Shown here in pieces: positions 41,449 to 50,657 of a stretch of 56,785 nt of DNA. Under the pieces are notes generated by a model. It did no database searches. It was given only the letters and a program-made list of their open reading frames with translations, and was not told the DNA's origin. Source of the DNA: Sterolibacterium sp. Its GTDB lineage: Bacteria > Pseudomonadota > Gammaproteobacteria > Burkholderiales > Rhodocyclaceae. Both the position numbers and the translations under genes were made by a program. The first letter of the stretch is position 1; every line of letters starts with the position of its first letter. The stretch spans positions 1-56,785 of the forward strand of contig JAGOVA010000012.1 of assembly GCA_018061005.1 (NCBI GenBank). Reading direction: 5' to 3'.

Positions 41449-43374
41449 TCAGCCTGTTTCACGGGGCAGGCGCAGTATCACTGTGGTACCTGCGTCCAGC
41501 GTAGATTGTATTTCGAACTGCCCACCGATGCGGTGTGCACGTTCACGCATGATCTTGATCCCGACATGCACATCGCCTTCATCGGTCGCTGACGCTATAT
41601 CAAAACCCCGGCCATTGTCCTGCACCGAAATCGCACACACCGCATTACGCTCGATGAGTACCCTCACCTGCGTCGCCCTGGCGTGCTTGCGGATGTTGGA
41701 CAAGGCTTCCTGAACGATGTGAAGTATTTGTATTGCATTTTGCGCCGACATCTCACGGTCGCCACCCTGGCGTTCCAGCAATGTAGCGATGCCGGTCTGG
41801 CCTTCAAATTTTTCCAGCGCACTGGCAATCGCCGTTTCGACATTCCCCGCAACCACCCGCGTGCGGAAATGCACCAGCAACTCCCGCACATCGTCGTAAC
41901 TTTCCTGGATCCCCTCACGAATCCTCGCCAGCTCGTCCTGCGCCTCCTGCATATCCTCGCGCCGCAGAGAATCCTGCAGCATCTGCGCCTGTATGTTAAG
42001 AAAGGCCAGCGACTGGGCAATGCTGTCATGCAATTCTTCAGCCAGCAGATTGCGCTCTTCAGAAACTGCCATTTCCTTCTCGCGTTCGACGAGACGCTGA
42101 TTTTCGATCGCCACGCCCAAATGCTGACCGACTGTTTCCAGCAGGCGCACCTCATTTTCGCGCAATGAGCGAGGGTTATAGAAAAACAGATTGAAGACAC
42201 CCAGAATCTGGTTTTTCGAAGAAATCGGTATGGCCACCATCGAAGCAAAGCCTTCGCGATCACGACAGGCCATCGCCTTACCGAGTGCCGGTTGTTGCAC
42301 CAGTAACGATGAAGCCGGCTGACCGCTGGCCGCAGCACCGCCGCAGAGACAGTCGCCCACAGGCAGGCAACCCTCGCAACGCAGGAATTCTTCCGACATA
42401 TTTCGATGCACACCGATCCGCATCTGTTTACCGCCTTCTTCGACAAACCGCACCAGTCCTGCCTGGGCATCCAGCAACTGCATGACCTTATCGAGTACTT
42501 CGTAGCAAGCCACATCGCGCGGCACCGGCACACTGAGGTAGGCAGCCACCTCGTAGAGCAAGGTCAGCTCACGGTGCTTGATTTCGATGTCCCGGGTTTT
42601 TTCCTCGACACGCTGCTCGAGCTTGTCATAAATATCTTCCAGTCGATCCGCCATGGCATTGAAACCGCGTCCGACTTCACCAAACTCATCATTGCGCCGC
42701 ACCGGCAGACGCACACGAAAATCGGCTTCCGACATCCGCCGGATGCCGTCCCGCATCTCCTCCAGCGGACGGATGACCATGACAAAAAAGAAACCGATCA
42801 GCAACGTGGTTCCAATCATCGCCAGCACAATCAAACCGATCTGGAGCAGACGCAGCCAGGTCGCACTGCGCGTGCCGCTATGCTCGACGGCAGCAACCAG
42901 CTGATTGACATGCGAAACGAACTGCTCGACAGACGCACGATACTGCAGCAAATGAACGGCTCGCTGCTCCTGCGGCATCTGCAGCATTTTCTCGATGCGC
43001 GGGCGCATCTCCTGATTCCATTCAAGACGCATCTGCCTTAACAGTCGCTCAATCTCCGGCTCATCCCTGGGCAGAAACAACGGCCGCTTCGGGTCGCCAA
43101 TTTCAAGATCGCGCATGATCCGCTCAAAGGTCGCAACCTCCTTGGTGATCGCCGCCTGCATGACGGACTCTTCCTCCGGCGTTTGCGTCGCCCGCGACAG
43201 CAGGAAAACAATCCGGTACGTCCGCATGCGCTGGCTGCCTGCATCATTGATCGCCGCCGCATTGCCCTCAAGCTGCCAGGACAGAAACAAGGTCAAACCA
43301 ATGGCAATCAGGGCAACCAGAAAAAAAGCCACCAGAATGCCGATGATCTTTGCGCTGAGTTTTTGAAAAAGCAT
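41449..43374 (-). CDS. narX: Nitrate/nitrite sensor histidine kinase, NarX family
   Basis: A 641-residue membrane kinase. Two helices (about 10-32 and 178-200) bracket a periplasmic four-helix sensor. Right after the first helix lies the P-box-like INDAGSQRMRTYRIVFL, which binds nitrate in NarX/NarQ. A HAMP domain (about 200-255) and signalling helix lead to a GAF-like domain (about 270-420) with a cysteine group (RCEGCLPVGDCLCGG and ACR). The HisKA_3 dimerisation region contains the phospho-acceptor in AEELHDSIAQSL, followed by the HATPase with QEALSNIRKHA and DNGRGFD. Narrow spacing to narL shows an operon. The start lies only about 42 bp beyond the rpsI terminator. Confidence 0.94.
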   Translation of the reverse strand: MLFQKLSAKIIGILVAFFLVALIAIGLTLFLSWQLEGNAAAINDAGSQRMRTYRIVFLLSRATQTPEEESVMQAAITKEVATFERIMRDLEIGDPKRPLFLPRDEPEIERLLRQMRLEWNQEMRPRIEKMLQMPQEQRAVHLLQYRASVEQFVSHVNQLVAAVEHSGTRSATWLRLLQIGLIVLAMIGTTLLIGFFFVMVIRPLEEMRDGIRRMSEADFRVRLPVRRNDEFGEVGRGFNAMADRLEDIYDKLEQRVEEKTRDIEIKHRELTLLYEVAAYLSVPVPRDVACYEVLDKVMQLLDAQAGLVRFVEEGGKQMRIGVHRNMSEEFLRCEGCLPVGDCLCGGAAASGQPASSLLVQQPALGKAMACRDREGFASMVAIPISSKNQILGVFNLFFYNPRSLRENEVRLLETVGQHLGVAIENQRLVEREKEMAVSEERNLLAEELHDSIAQSLAFLNIQAQMLQDSLRREDMQEAQDELARIREGIQESYDDVRELLVHFRTRVVAGNVETAIASALEKFEGQTGIATLLERQGGDREMSAQNAIQILHIVQEALSNIRKHARATQVRVLIERNAVCAISVQDNGRGFDIASATDEGDVHVGIKIMRERAHRIGGQFEIQSTLDAGTTVILRLPRETG

Positions 43375-43415
43375 TGAAACCCCAAAAACAAACCTGAAAC
43401 CTGATCAGAAAAACA

Positions 43416-43444
43416 AAAAGCCGCCAGAACCTCTGACGGCTTTT
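43416..43444 (-). terminator. Intrinsic terminator of rplM-rpsI
   Basis: On the minus strand a 13-bp stem (plus-strand arms 43416-43428 and 43432-43444, one G-U pair in the RNA) with a 3-base loop is followed by TTTTTGTTTTT. It ends the ribosomal operon just before narX. Confidence 0.92.
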
Positions 43445-43464
43445 GCTGAGCTTCCGAAGTGCGA

Positions 43465-43857
43465 TTAACGCTTCGAGAACTGCTTGCGACGACGCGCCTT
43501 GTGGAAACCAACCTTTTTACGTTCGACTTCACGGGAATCACGCGTCACGAAGCCAGCCTTGGAGAGTGCGGGCTTCAACGTTTCGTCATAATCGATCAGT
43601 GCGCGGGTAATGCCATGGCGCACCGCACCGGCTTGCCCGGATTCGCCGCCACCGATGACATTCACCATGATGTCGAATGTCTCGATGTGTTCGGTCAGTT
43701 CGAGCGGCTGACGCACGACCATACGACCGGTTTCACGCGAGAAAAACTCGTCAAGCGGCTTGTCGTTGACAACGATCTTGCCGCTGCCTTTTTTGATGAA
43801 CACACGCGCCACCGCAGTTTTGCGGCGGCCGGTTCCGTAGTTATAAGTAACGGCCAT
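43465..43857 (-). CDS. rpsI: 30S ribosomal protein S9
   Basis: A 130-residue small-subunit protein with the typical [21 protein letters not shown] start, [19 protein letters not shown] core and basic C-terminal tail ending [17 protein letters not shown], which reaches the P site. The ATG at 43857 has AGGAAAC upstream. The open frame runs further into rplM, but those codons are not used. It follows rplM by 14 bp. Confidence 0.98.
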   Translation of the reverse strand: MAVTYNYGTGRRKTAVARVFIKKGSGKIVVNDKPLDEFFSRETGRMVVRQPLELTEHIETFDIMVNVIGGGESGQAGAVRHGITRALIDYDETLKPALSKAGFVTRDSREVERKKVGFHKARRRKQFSKR

Positions 43858-43871
43858 GATGTTTCCTGATG

Positions 43872-44300
43872 TTAGACGACCAGCGTTTTCGGCTGCTGCG
43901 CGGTGTGCGGATGTTCGGCACCGGCGTAGCACTTCATTTTCTTGAGCATTGCGTAACCCAGCGGCCCCTTCGGCAACATGCCCTTGACGGCCTTCTCGAG
44001 CACACGACTCGGGAAGCGCTGTTGCAGCTTGGTGAAGTTGGTTTCGCGGATGCCACCCGGGTAACCGGTATGGCGATAATACATTTTGTCTTGCGACTTG
44101 TTGCCGGTTACGCGCAGCTTCTCGACGTTCACGACTACGATGTAATCGCCGGTATCTACGTGCGGCGTATATTCGGTCTTGTGCTTGCCACGCAGACGGC
44201 GGGCAATTTCGGTGGCCAGACGACCCAATACCAGGTCGGACGCATCGACGACATACCAGTCGCGCTTGACTTCATGCGGCTTGGCGGAAAAAGTTTTCAT
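43872..44300 (-). CDS. rplM: 50S ribosomal protein L13
   Basis: A 142-residue large-subunit protein, the same length as E. coli L13. Signatures are [52 protein letters not shown] and [23 protein letters not shown] precedes the ATG at 44300. First gene of rplM-rpsI, transcribed from a near-perfect sigma-70 promoter at 44364-44393. Confidence 0.98.
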   Translation of the reverse strand: MKTFSAKPHEVKRDWYVVDASDLVLGRLATEIARRLRGKHKTEYTPHVDTGDYIVVVNVEKLRVTGNKSQDKMYYRHTGYPGGIRETNFTKLQQRFPSRVLEKAVKGMLPKGPLGYAMLKKMKCYAGAEHPHTAQQPKTLVV

Positions 44301-44363
44301 AAATATCCTCGACATCCCTCGCACGGCACATGCGGGCGTGCAGACTCATTGCGGAAACCGCGC

Positions 44364-44393
44364 ATTATAGCCAGGCCATTTCGTCGCTGTCAA
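44364..44393 (-). promoter_or_regulatory. Sigma-70 promoter of rplM-rpsI
   Basis: On the minus strand TTGACA (44393-44388) and TATAAT (44369-44364), both exact consensus hexamers, are separated by 18 bp. Transcription should begin near 44357, about 57 nt before rplM. This strength fits a ribosomal protein operon. Confidence 0.92.
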
Positions 44394-44427
44394 ACAAAAT
44401 CCTGAGCATGATCCGGCAACGGCCTGT

Positions 44428-44458
44428 TTTACCCGCCGTGCCGGGTATGGCTTATAAT
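44428..44458 (+). promoter_or_regulatory. Sigma-70 promoter of ahcY
   Basis: An exact TATAAT at 44453-44458 preceded by a weak -35 (TTTACC/TTACCC at 44428-44434, spacing 18-19). The start near 44465 would place the riboswitch at the very 5' end of the transcript, as expected. Confidence 0.75.
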
Positions 44459-44467
44459 CCGCAGCCC

Positions 44468-44545
44468 TACCGAGGAGCGCTGCGAGGTGCGGCTCACTGC
44501 CGTCCCCAGGCTCGGTTCCAGTTCATTCAGAACGGCGCTCACCTG
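44468..44545 (+). promoter_or_regulatory. SAH (S-adenosylhomocysteine) riboswitch
   Basis: The sequence from CCGAGGAGCGCTGCGA at 44470 through CCAGGCTCGG (44506-44515) to AACGGCGCTCACC (44531-44543) matches the SAH riboswitch core. P1 is CCGAG/CTCGG (44470-44474 with 44511-44515), and the pseudoknot pairs GAGCGC (44475-44480) with GCGCTC (44535-44540). The element binds S-adenosylhomocysteine and in known cases raises expression of the downstream SAH hydrolase. It lies between the promoter and ahcY. Another hairpin (CCCGTG/CACGGG, about 44549-44565) follows and could form part of the expression platform. Confidence 0.92.
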
Positions 44546-44645
44546 AAACCCGTGCCGGTCACGGGGTGTGCAGGTGGGCATGGGGCTTCCTTACCCCGCC
44601 TTACTCCGCCTCACCCCGTTCCGGCCACAGACCAAGGAGATTGCT

Positions 44646-46067
<1,422 letters not shown>

Positions 46068-46102
46068 GCATGAGTGTGGCTGCACCGCCACACGCTCAAA
46101 AC

Positions 46103-46142
46103 CCGTTCGCGGCAAACCCTTCGCCAGGCTTACCGCGAACGG
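46103..46142. repeat. Perfect 10-bp inverted repeat between ahcY and metF
   Basis: CCGTTCGCGG and CCGCGAACGG enclose a 20-base loop. Read on the minus strand (CCGTTCGCGGTAAGCCTGGC followed by GAAGGG) it resembles the GTTCG-CTGAGC-GTCGAAG dispersed repeat at 21023-21091, suggesting a diverged copy. It could also act as an mRNA hairpin uncoupling ahcY and metF levels. Confidence 0.6.
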
Positions 46143-46184
46143 AACATGTTTCATGCCTCACTGGAAATTCACCTTATTCCCCTT

Positions 46185-47042
46185 ATGAGCCCTTCACCCC
46201 GCACTTCACCCCCCGCACTGCCTTTCAGCATGGAGTTCTTCCCGCCGCAAACGCCGGAAGGTGTCATCAAGCTGCGTGCCGTGCGCGCGCAACTGGCGGC
46301 ACTGAAACCCAGCTTTTTTTCCTGCACTTTCGGTGCAGGCGGCTCGACGCGTGACCACACGCTGGACACCGTGCTGGAAATGCAGGGCGAAGGCCATCAA
46401 GCCGCACCGCATCTATCCTGCATCGGCTCGACCCGCGACAACCTGAGCGTCATCCTCGCCCAGTACAAGAATGCGGGGATCCGCCGCATCGTCGCACTAC
46501 GCGGCGACCTGCCTTCAGGCATGGCGGTGGCGGGCGAATTCTCCTATGCCAACGAACTGGTCGAATTCATTCGCCAGGAAACCGGCGACTGGTTTCACAT
46601 CGAGGTTGCCGCCTACCCGGAAGTGCACCCCCAGGCACGTTCGGCAACGAGCGATCTGGAAAACTTCCGGCGCAAGGTCGAAGCCGGTGCGGATGCCGCT
46701 ATCACCCAGTTTTTCTATAACGCCGACGCCTACGATCATTTCGTCGAGGCAGCACAAAAGTCTGGCATCACGATTCCCATCGTGCCAGGCATCATGCCGA
46801 TTGCCAGCTACACCAATCTCGCCCGTTTTGCAGGCAACTGCGGGGCAGAAATACCGCGCTGGCTGGCCAAACAACTGGAGTCCTACGGTGATGACACAGA
46901 ATCCATCCGCGCCCTGGGGCTCGATGTGGTCACCGCCATGTGTGAACGTTTGCTAAAAAATGGCGCACCTGGTCTGCATTTTTACACCCTCAACCAGGCC
47001 GGGCTGACCACGGAAATCTGGCGACGATTGGGCTTGGGCTGA
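46185..47042 (+). CDS. metF: 5,10-methylenetetrahydrofolate reductase
   Basis: A 285-residue FAD enzyme reducing methylenetetrahydrofolate to methyltetrahydrofolate, the methyl donor for homocysteine remethylation. Signatures are FSMEFFPPQTPEG near the N terminus, FSCTFGAGGSTRDHT, RRIVALRGDLP, DAAITQFFYNADAY and PIVPGIMPI. Start assignment is open: the ATG at 46185 gives the usual distance to the EFFPP motif but lacks a strong ribosome site; the ATG at 46146 is in frame with GGAA upstream but falls by the hairpin. It follows ahcY, so homocysteine produced by AhcY can be remethylated with MetF product. Confidence 0.95.
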   Translation: MSPSPRTSPPALPFSMEFFPPQTPEGVIKLRAVRAQLAALKPSFFSCTFGAGGSTRDHTLDTVLEMQGEGHQAAPHLSCIGSTRDNLSVILAQYKNAGIRRIVALRGDLPSGMAVAGEFSYANELVEFIRQETGDWFHIEVAAYPEVHPQARSATSDLENFRRKVEAGADAAITQFFYNADAYDHFVEAAQKSGITIPIVPGIMPIASYTNLARFAGNCGAEIPRWLAKQLESYGDDTESIRALGLDVVTAMCERLLKNGAPGLHFYTLNQAGLTTEIWRRLGLG

Positions 47043-47060
47043 TCGATGCCTCACATAAAC

Positions 47061-47094
47061 AAAGACCCGGCCACCTTGCGGGAGCCGGGTCTTT
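47061..47094. terminator. Bidirectional terminator metF / TonB receptor
   Basis: An 11-bp perfect stem AAAGACCCGGC / GCCGGGTCTTT with a 12-base loop lies between convergent genes. It provides short T or A runs for both directions. Confidence 0.85.
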
Positions 47095-47114
47095 GTCCAT
47101 GAACTAAAAACGCG

Positions 47115-49337
47115 TTACCAGCGATAGTTCACCGAAACACCGTAAGTACGCGGCTGCAGATAATACGCCGTGGTCAGATTGGCAAAGCCCGGCCCGAAAT
47201 CGATGAAATTCACGGGCTGCTGCTTGTTCGTGACATTCCTCACCCACAACGCCATGTCTGCATTCCCCGGGCCACCGAGCGGAATTCTCGACAACGCCAG
47301 GCGCAGATTCAGCAGGCCATAACCATCCACTTTGGTACTCCCCGCCACGGCCTTGCTCGCATCGACCGGGGAAAGCTGGTACGGATAGCTGTATTGCGAC
47401 GAGGTATAGCTGTAATCCGCAATCGCACGCCACTGACCGACACTCGTCTGCCCCAACCGGGCATCTGCCGTGAACGTCAGCGTATGTTTGGGGGCATGCG
47501 GGAAGGCACGGTTACCCGCCACATTACTGATCGGCTGGCCAACGGCTGCGGCCTCCATGTACTCGCCATATTTGCCATTGAGATAACCGTACCCCAGTTG
47601 CAGACGCAAGGCATCGATCGGCCGGTAGCTGGCCTCCAGTTCTATCCCCTTAGTCTTGGCTTTGCCCGCATTGCGGATCACCGACAAACCCGGCGTCCCG
47701 GTAAACCGCGAAATCTGCATGTTCTGGATGTCGTTGTAGAACAACGCGGCATTCAGTTGCATGCGGCCATCCGCAGAGGTCATCTTGGCACCCACCTCAT
47801 AGGTCTTCTGCTTTTCCGGCTCAAACGGAATCCTGGCTTCGGCCTGTGTCGGTGCCTCGCCCTGGAAGCCGCCGCTCTTGAAGCCTTCAGCGTATTTGGC
47901 ATACACATTGGTACGCTCGTCGAGCTTATACGCCAGCGAAACCATGGGGGTCGTTGCCGAGAACGAAGCACTGGCGCTGGTGGGCGGAATTGCTGCCCCC
48001 ATCGCGGCGGCCGTCACCGTCTTGAAGCGCAAGCCCTGCTTGTCTTCCGTCGTGCGACGCAGGCCACCAGACAGCGTCCAGGCATCGGTCAACCGGTAAT
48101 CCAGCTGGCCATACAACGCCTTGGCCTTACTGGCATAACCATACTCCGAGCTATCGTTGCCAAACAACGCGATATGCGGATTGACGGTGTAACCATCATC
48201 CTTGTAATGATAAAAACCCAGCAGATACTTCATGCGATCAGTATGACCAATCCACTGCAGTTCCTGCGACTTTTGTGTGTAGTCGGCGATGCGCTGGCCG
48301 TTGTAAATTTTCACCGGCGTACCGTCCAGATCGAAGGAATCATTGTTCGTCAGGTTGCGATGAGAGGCGATCCATTTCAGGGTGTTCTGCCCATCGAGCT
48401 GCCATGAAACCGTCAGGCCATGCCCTTTCAGATTCAGCCGCTCATACGACGGATAGTCTATGCTCGCCATCTCCTGCCGGTCTTTCGCCACATACGGTGC
48501 CATGGCCGCGAGCGGTCCGGTGGTGGCCGTCATCCGGTAGAGTTGATTGTGCGGCAACGCCTGATCCACCTTGGTGTAATCGTATCGATAATCCGCCTGG
48601 ATATCCTTGGAAAAATCGAGCAACACCGCAAGACGAGCCCCCAGATTGTCGCGCGTATCCAGTTCGCTCACCGGGCTACCTGCCCGCGCCTTGACCAGAC
48701 CATCCCGCTTTTCTGTACGCATCCCAAGTGAAACACTGGCAATCCCAAAACGGGGCAGATCCAGCGAGAATTTTTCTGTGTGCATGCCGTAATTGCCGAT
48801 ATCGACACCAACCGAGCCACCGAATTCACCACTTGGTTTCTTGGTGACGATATTCACAGCACCGGCCATGGTGTTACGACCATACAGCGTACCCTGCGGG
48901 CCGCGCAGCACTTCGATGCGCTCGACATCCACCACATCGAACACCGAACCCACCGCCTTACCCAGATAGACCCCATCCAGATACATGCCCACACTGGGCT
49001 CCCAGTACATCGCCGCGTTGAACGTCACGCCACCACGAATGGCCACTTGAGAAGTGACATTACTGGTCGGATATTTACTAATCTGCAGATTGGGCGACAG
49101 CGCATTGAGATCAAGCACATTGTTGATCCCGCGCGCCTCAATCTGGCTACTGGTCAGCGCACTGATGGCAATCGGCACATCCTGCAAGCGTTCCACTCGC
49201 TTCTGGGCGGTTACGATAACCTCTTCGATCGGTGCCTCCGCCGCCATGCCCGCACCAGAAAAGACCGAAGCCACTGCCGTGGCCAGTGCCAGACGTCGTG
49301 CGTGCAGGTGACGCGAAAAATGTTGATGCTGAGCCAT
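47115..49337 (-). CDS. TonB-dependent outer-membrane receptor (paralogue 2)
   Basis: A 740-residue receptor with a signal peptide of about 32 residues (ending GAGMAA), TonB-box region EEVIVTAQKR, plug motifs GMYLDGVYLGKAVG, IEVLRGPQGTLYGRNTMAGA and VNIVTKKPSGEFGG, and a barrel ending in VSVNYRW. Plug motifs and tail match those of the receptor at 374-2668, so the two are paralogues that have diverged in the barrel and probably in ligand. AGGGAG lies upstream of the ATG. Its upstream spacer, shared with the metal efflux operon, contains short tandem repeats and palindromes. Confidence 0.9.
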   Translation of the reverse strand: MAQHQHFSRHLHARRLALATAVASVFSGAGMAAEAPIEEVIVTAQKRVERLQDVPIAISALTSSQIEARGINNVLDLNALSPNLQISKYPTSNVTSQVAIRGGVTFNAAMYWEPSVGMYLDGVYLGKAVGSVFDVVDVERIEVLRGPQGTLYGRNTMAGAVNIVTKKPSGEFGGSVGVDIGNYGMHTEKFSLDLPRFGIASVSLGMRTEKRDGLVKARAGSPVSELDTRDNLGARLAVLLDFSKDIQADYRYDYTKVDQALPHNQLYRMTATTGPLAAMAPYVAKDRQEMASIDYPSYERLNLKGHGLTVSWQLDGQNTLKWIASHRNLTNNDSFDLDGTPVKIYNGQRIADYTQKSQELQWIGHTDRMKYLLGFYHYKDDGYTVNPHIALFGNDSSEYGYASKAKALYGQLDYRLTDAWTLSGGLRRTTEDKQGLRFKTVTAAAMGAAIPPTSASASFSATTPMVSLAYKLDERTNVYAKYAEGFKSGGFQGEAPTQAEARIPFEPEKQKTYEVGAKMTSADGRMQLNAALFYNDIQNMQISRFTGTPGLSVIRNAGKAKTKGIELEASYRPIDALRLQLGYGYLNGKYGEYMEAAAVGQPISNVAGNRAFPHAPKHTLTFTADARLGQTSVGQWRAIADYSYTSSQYSYPYQLSPVDASKAVAGSTKVDGYGLLNLRLALSRIPLGGPGNADMALWVRNVTNKQQPVNFIDFGPGFANLTTAYYLQPRTYGVSVNYRW

Positions 49338-49445
49338 GTGGTTCTCCCTGTTGTGCTTGTTGTACTTGTTGTACTTGTCTCTTCAACAACCCATGCGACC
49401 CATGCGAGTCATTCGAGCCTGTGACGGAGTATAGCGAGCTGCATA

Positions 49446-49463
49446 AAGGGCACAAGTACCCTT
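49446..49463. promoter_or_regulatory. Imperfect palindrome upstream of efflux operon
   Basis: AAGGGCACAAGTACCCTT is an 18-bp near-palindrome (AAGGG/CCCTT arms with inner AC/GT). It lies between the divergent TonB receptor and heavy-metal efflux genes. A regulator binding site is plausible, but no known consensus matches. Confidence 0.4.
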
Positions 49464-49481
49464 ATGAACTGACCGCCTGTC

Positions 49482-49498
49482 ATTAAGCCAGCCTTAAT
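49482..49498. promoter_or_regulatory. 17-bp palindrome upstream of efflux operon
   Basis: ATTAAG-CCAGC-CTTAAT is a perfect inverted repeat with a 5-base spacer, 47 bp before the adaptor start codon, a position where a repressor could block a promoter. Regulator unknown. Confidence 0.45.
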
Positions 49499-49545
49499 CT
49501 GGCGTCACTAAAATCGCTTTTATTTCATCCCGGGGTACGACACCT

Positions 49546-50655
49546 ATGTTCCACCGACACGCTGCTTCATACTTGCTGCTGTTGATCCTGTCCGCCAGTA
49601 CAGTGCAGGCAGAAGGGCTTCCGTCGCCGGACGCGCTCTCCCTGAAACCCGCGCAAATGAGCACACTGGGCATCGAAACCATCACGCTCGGCACCGCCAC
49701 GGCAGCACACCACCCACGCCGGCCTGCCCGGGTGCTGATCCCCAACGACCAGATGCGGGTGATCAGTGCCCCTACGGGCGGGCTACTCACGCAACTGCGC
49801 GTCGCACCCGGCGACCCTGTGCGCCGCGGCCAGATCGTGGCACTGCTTTCCAGCGCGCAAGCCCTCGAACTGCAACGCGACGCACGCCAGTCAGCCAGCC
49901 AGTCTGGCTTGCTGGAGCAAAATCTGCGTCGCGACGAGCAGTTGTATGCCGAAGGACTGATCCCGGAATCCCGCTTACTGGCCACGCGCGCAGCCAGCAC
50001 GCAGGCACGCGCACAAGCGCAGGAGCGGCGCACAAGCCTCACACTTTCCGGCATGTCGTCAGAAGGCAACGAAGTGGCTCTACGCGCTCCCCTGGATGGG
50101 GTGGTTCTGGAACAGGGCGCGCAAACCGGCCAGCACGTCGAGGCCACCACGCCGATTTACAAAATTGCCCGCCTTTCACCGCTGTGGCTGGAAATTCAGG
50201 CGCCGGCGGATCTGGCCGCCGCCTTACTGCCGGGAGCCACCCTACAGATCGCCGGTATTCCTGATGACGTTTTGAAAGTCCGCCTCATGGCCACCGGGCG
50301 ACAGGTCGATGCAGCCAGCCAGAGCGTGCTGTTGCGTGCACTGGTCAGTCAGGGCGCGGAACGGCTGATGCCTGGCCAACTCGTCGAAGTCAACATCAAC
50401 ATCAGCCCCGACCCAGCCGCTTCCGCCGACAAAAGCGAACGCATGACCCTGCCCACACCGGCCTTGATCCGGCATGCAGGCAACACGTACGTTTTTGTGC
50501 AGACTTCCGCCACACAATTTGAAGCGCGCGCCGTCAAGCTGTGGCAGCAAGGACAGAACAGCATCCAGATCAGTGGCGTGCGTAGCGGTGAGCGCGTCGC
50601 CACCAAGGGCGTCTCCGCACTCAAGGCACTGCTGACCGGCGTGGCTAAGGAATAA
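49546..50655 (+). CDS. Heavy-metal RND efflux periplasmic adaptor (CzcB/CusB-like)
   Basis: A 369-residue membrane fusion protein with a signal peptide ending at VQA. It shows the short N-terminal strand region (KPAQMSTLGIETITLG) found in metal-efflux adaptors, split lipoyl halves (APTGGLLTQLRVAPGDPVRRG and LRAPLDGVVLEQGAQTGQHV), a helical hairpin between, and beta-barrel/membrane-proximal parts. No Met- or His-rich metal-binding stretch is present at the N terminus. First gene of a four-gene operon; the pump follows after 2 bp. Confidence 0.88.
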   Translation: MFHRHAASYLLLLILSASTVQAEGLPSPDALSLKPAQMSTLGIETITLGTATAAHHPRRPARVLIPNDQMRVISAPTGGLLTQLRVAPGDPVRRGQIVALLSSAQALELQRDARQSASQSGLLEQNLRRDEQLYAEGLIPESRLLATRAASTQARAQAQERRTSLTLSGMSSEGNEVALRAPLDGVVLEQGAQTGQHVEATTPIYKIARLSPLWLEIQAPADLAAALLPGATLQIAGIPDDVLKVRLMATGRQVDAASQSVLLRALVSQGAERLMPGQLVEVNINISPDPAASADKSERMTLPTPALIRHAGNTYVFVQTSATQFEARAVKLWQQGQNSIQISGVRSGERVATKGVSALKALLTGVAKE

Positions 50656-50657
50656 TC

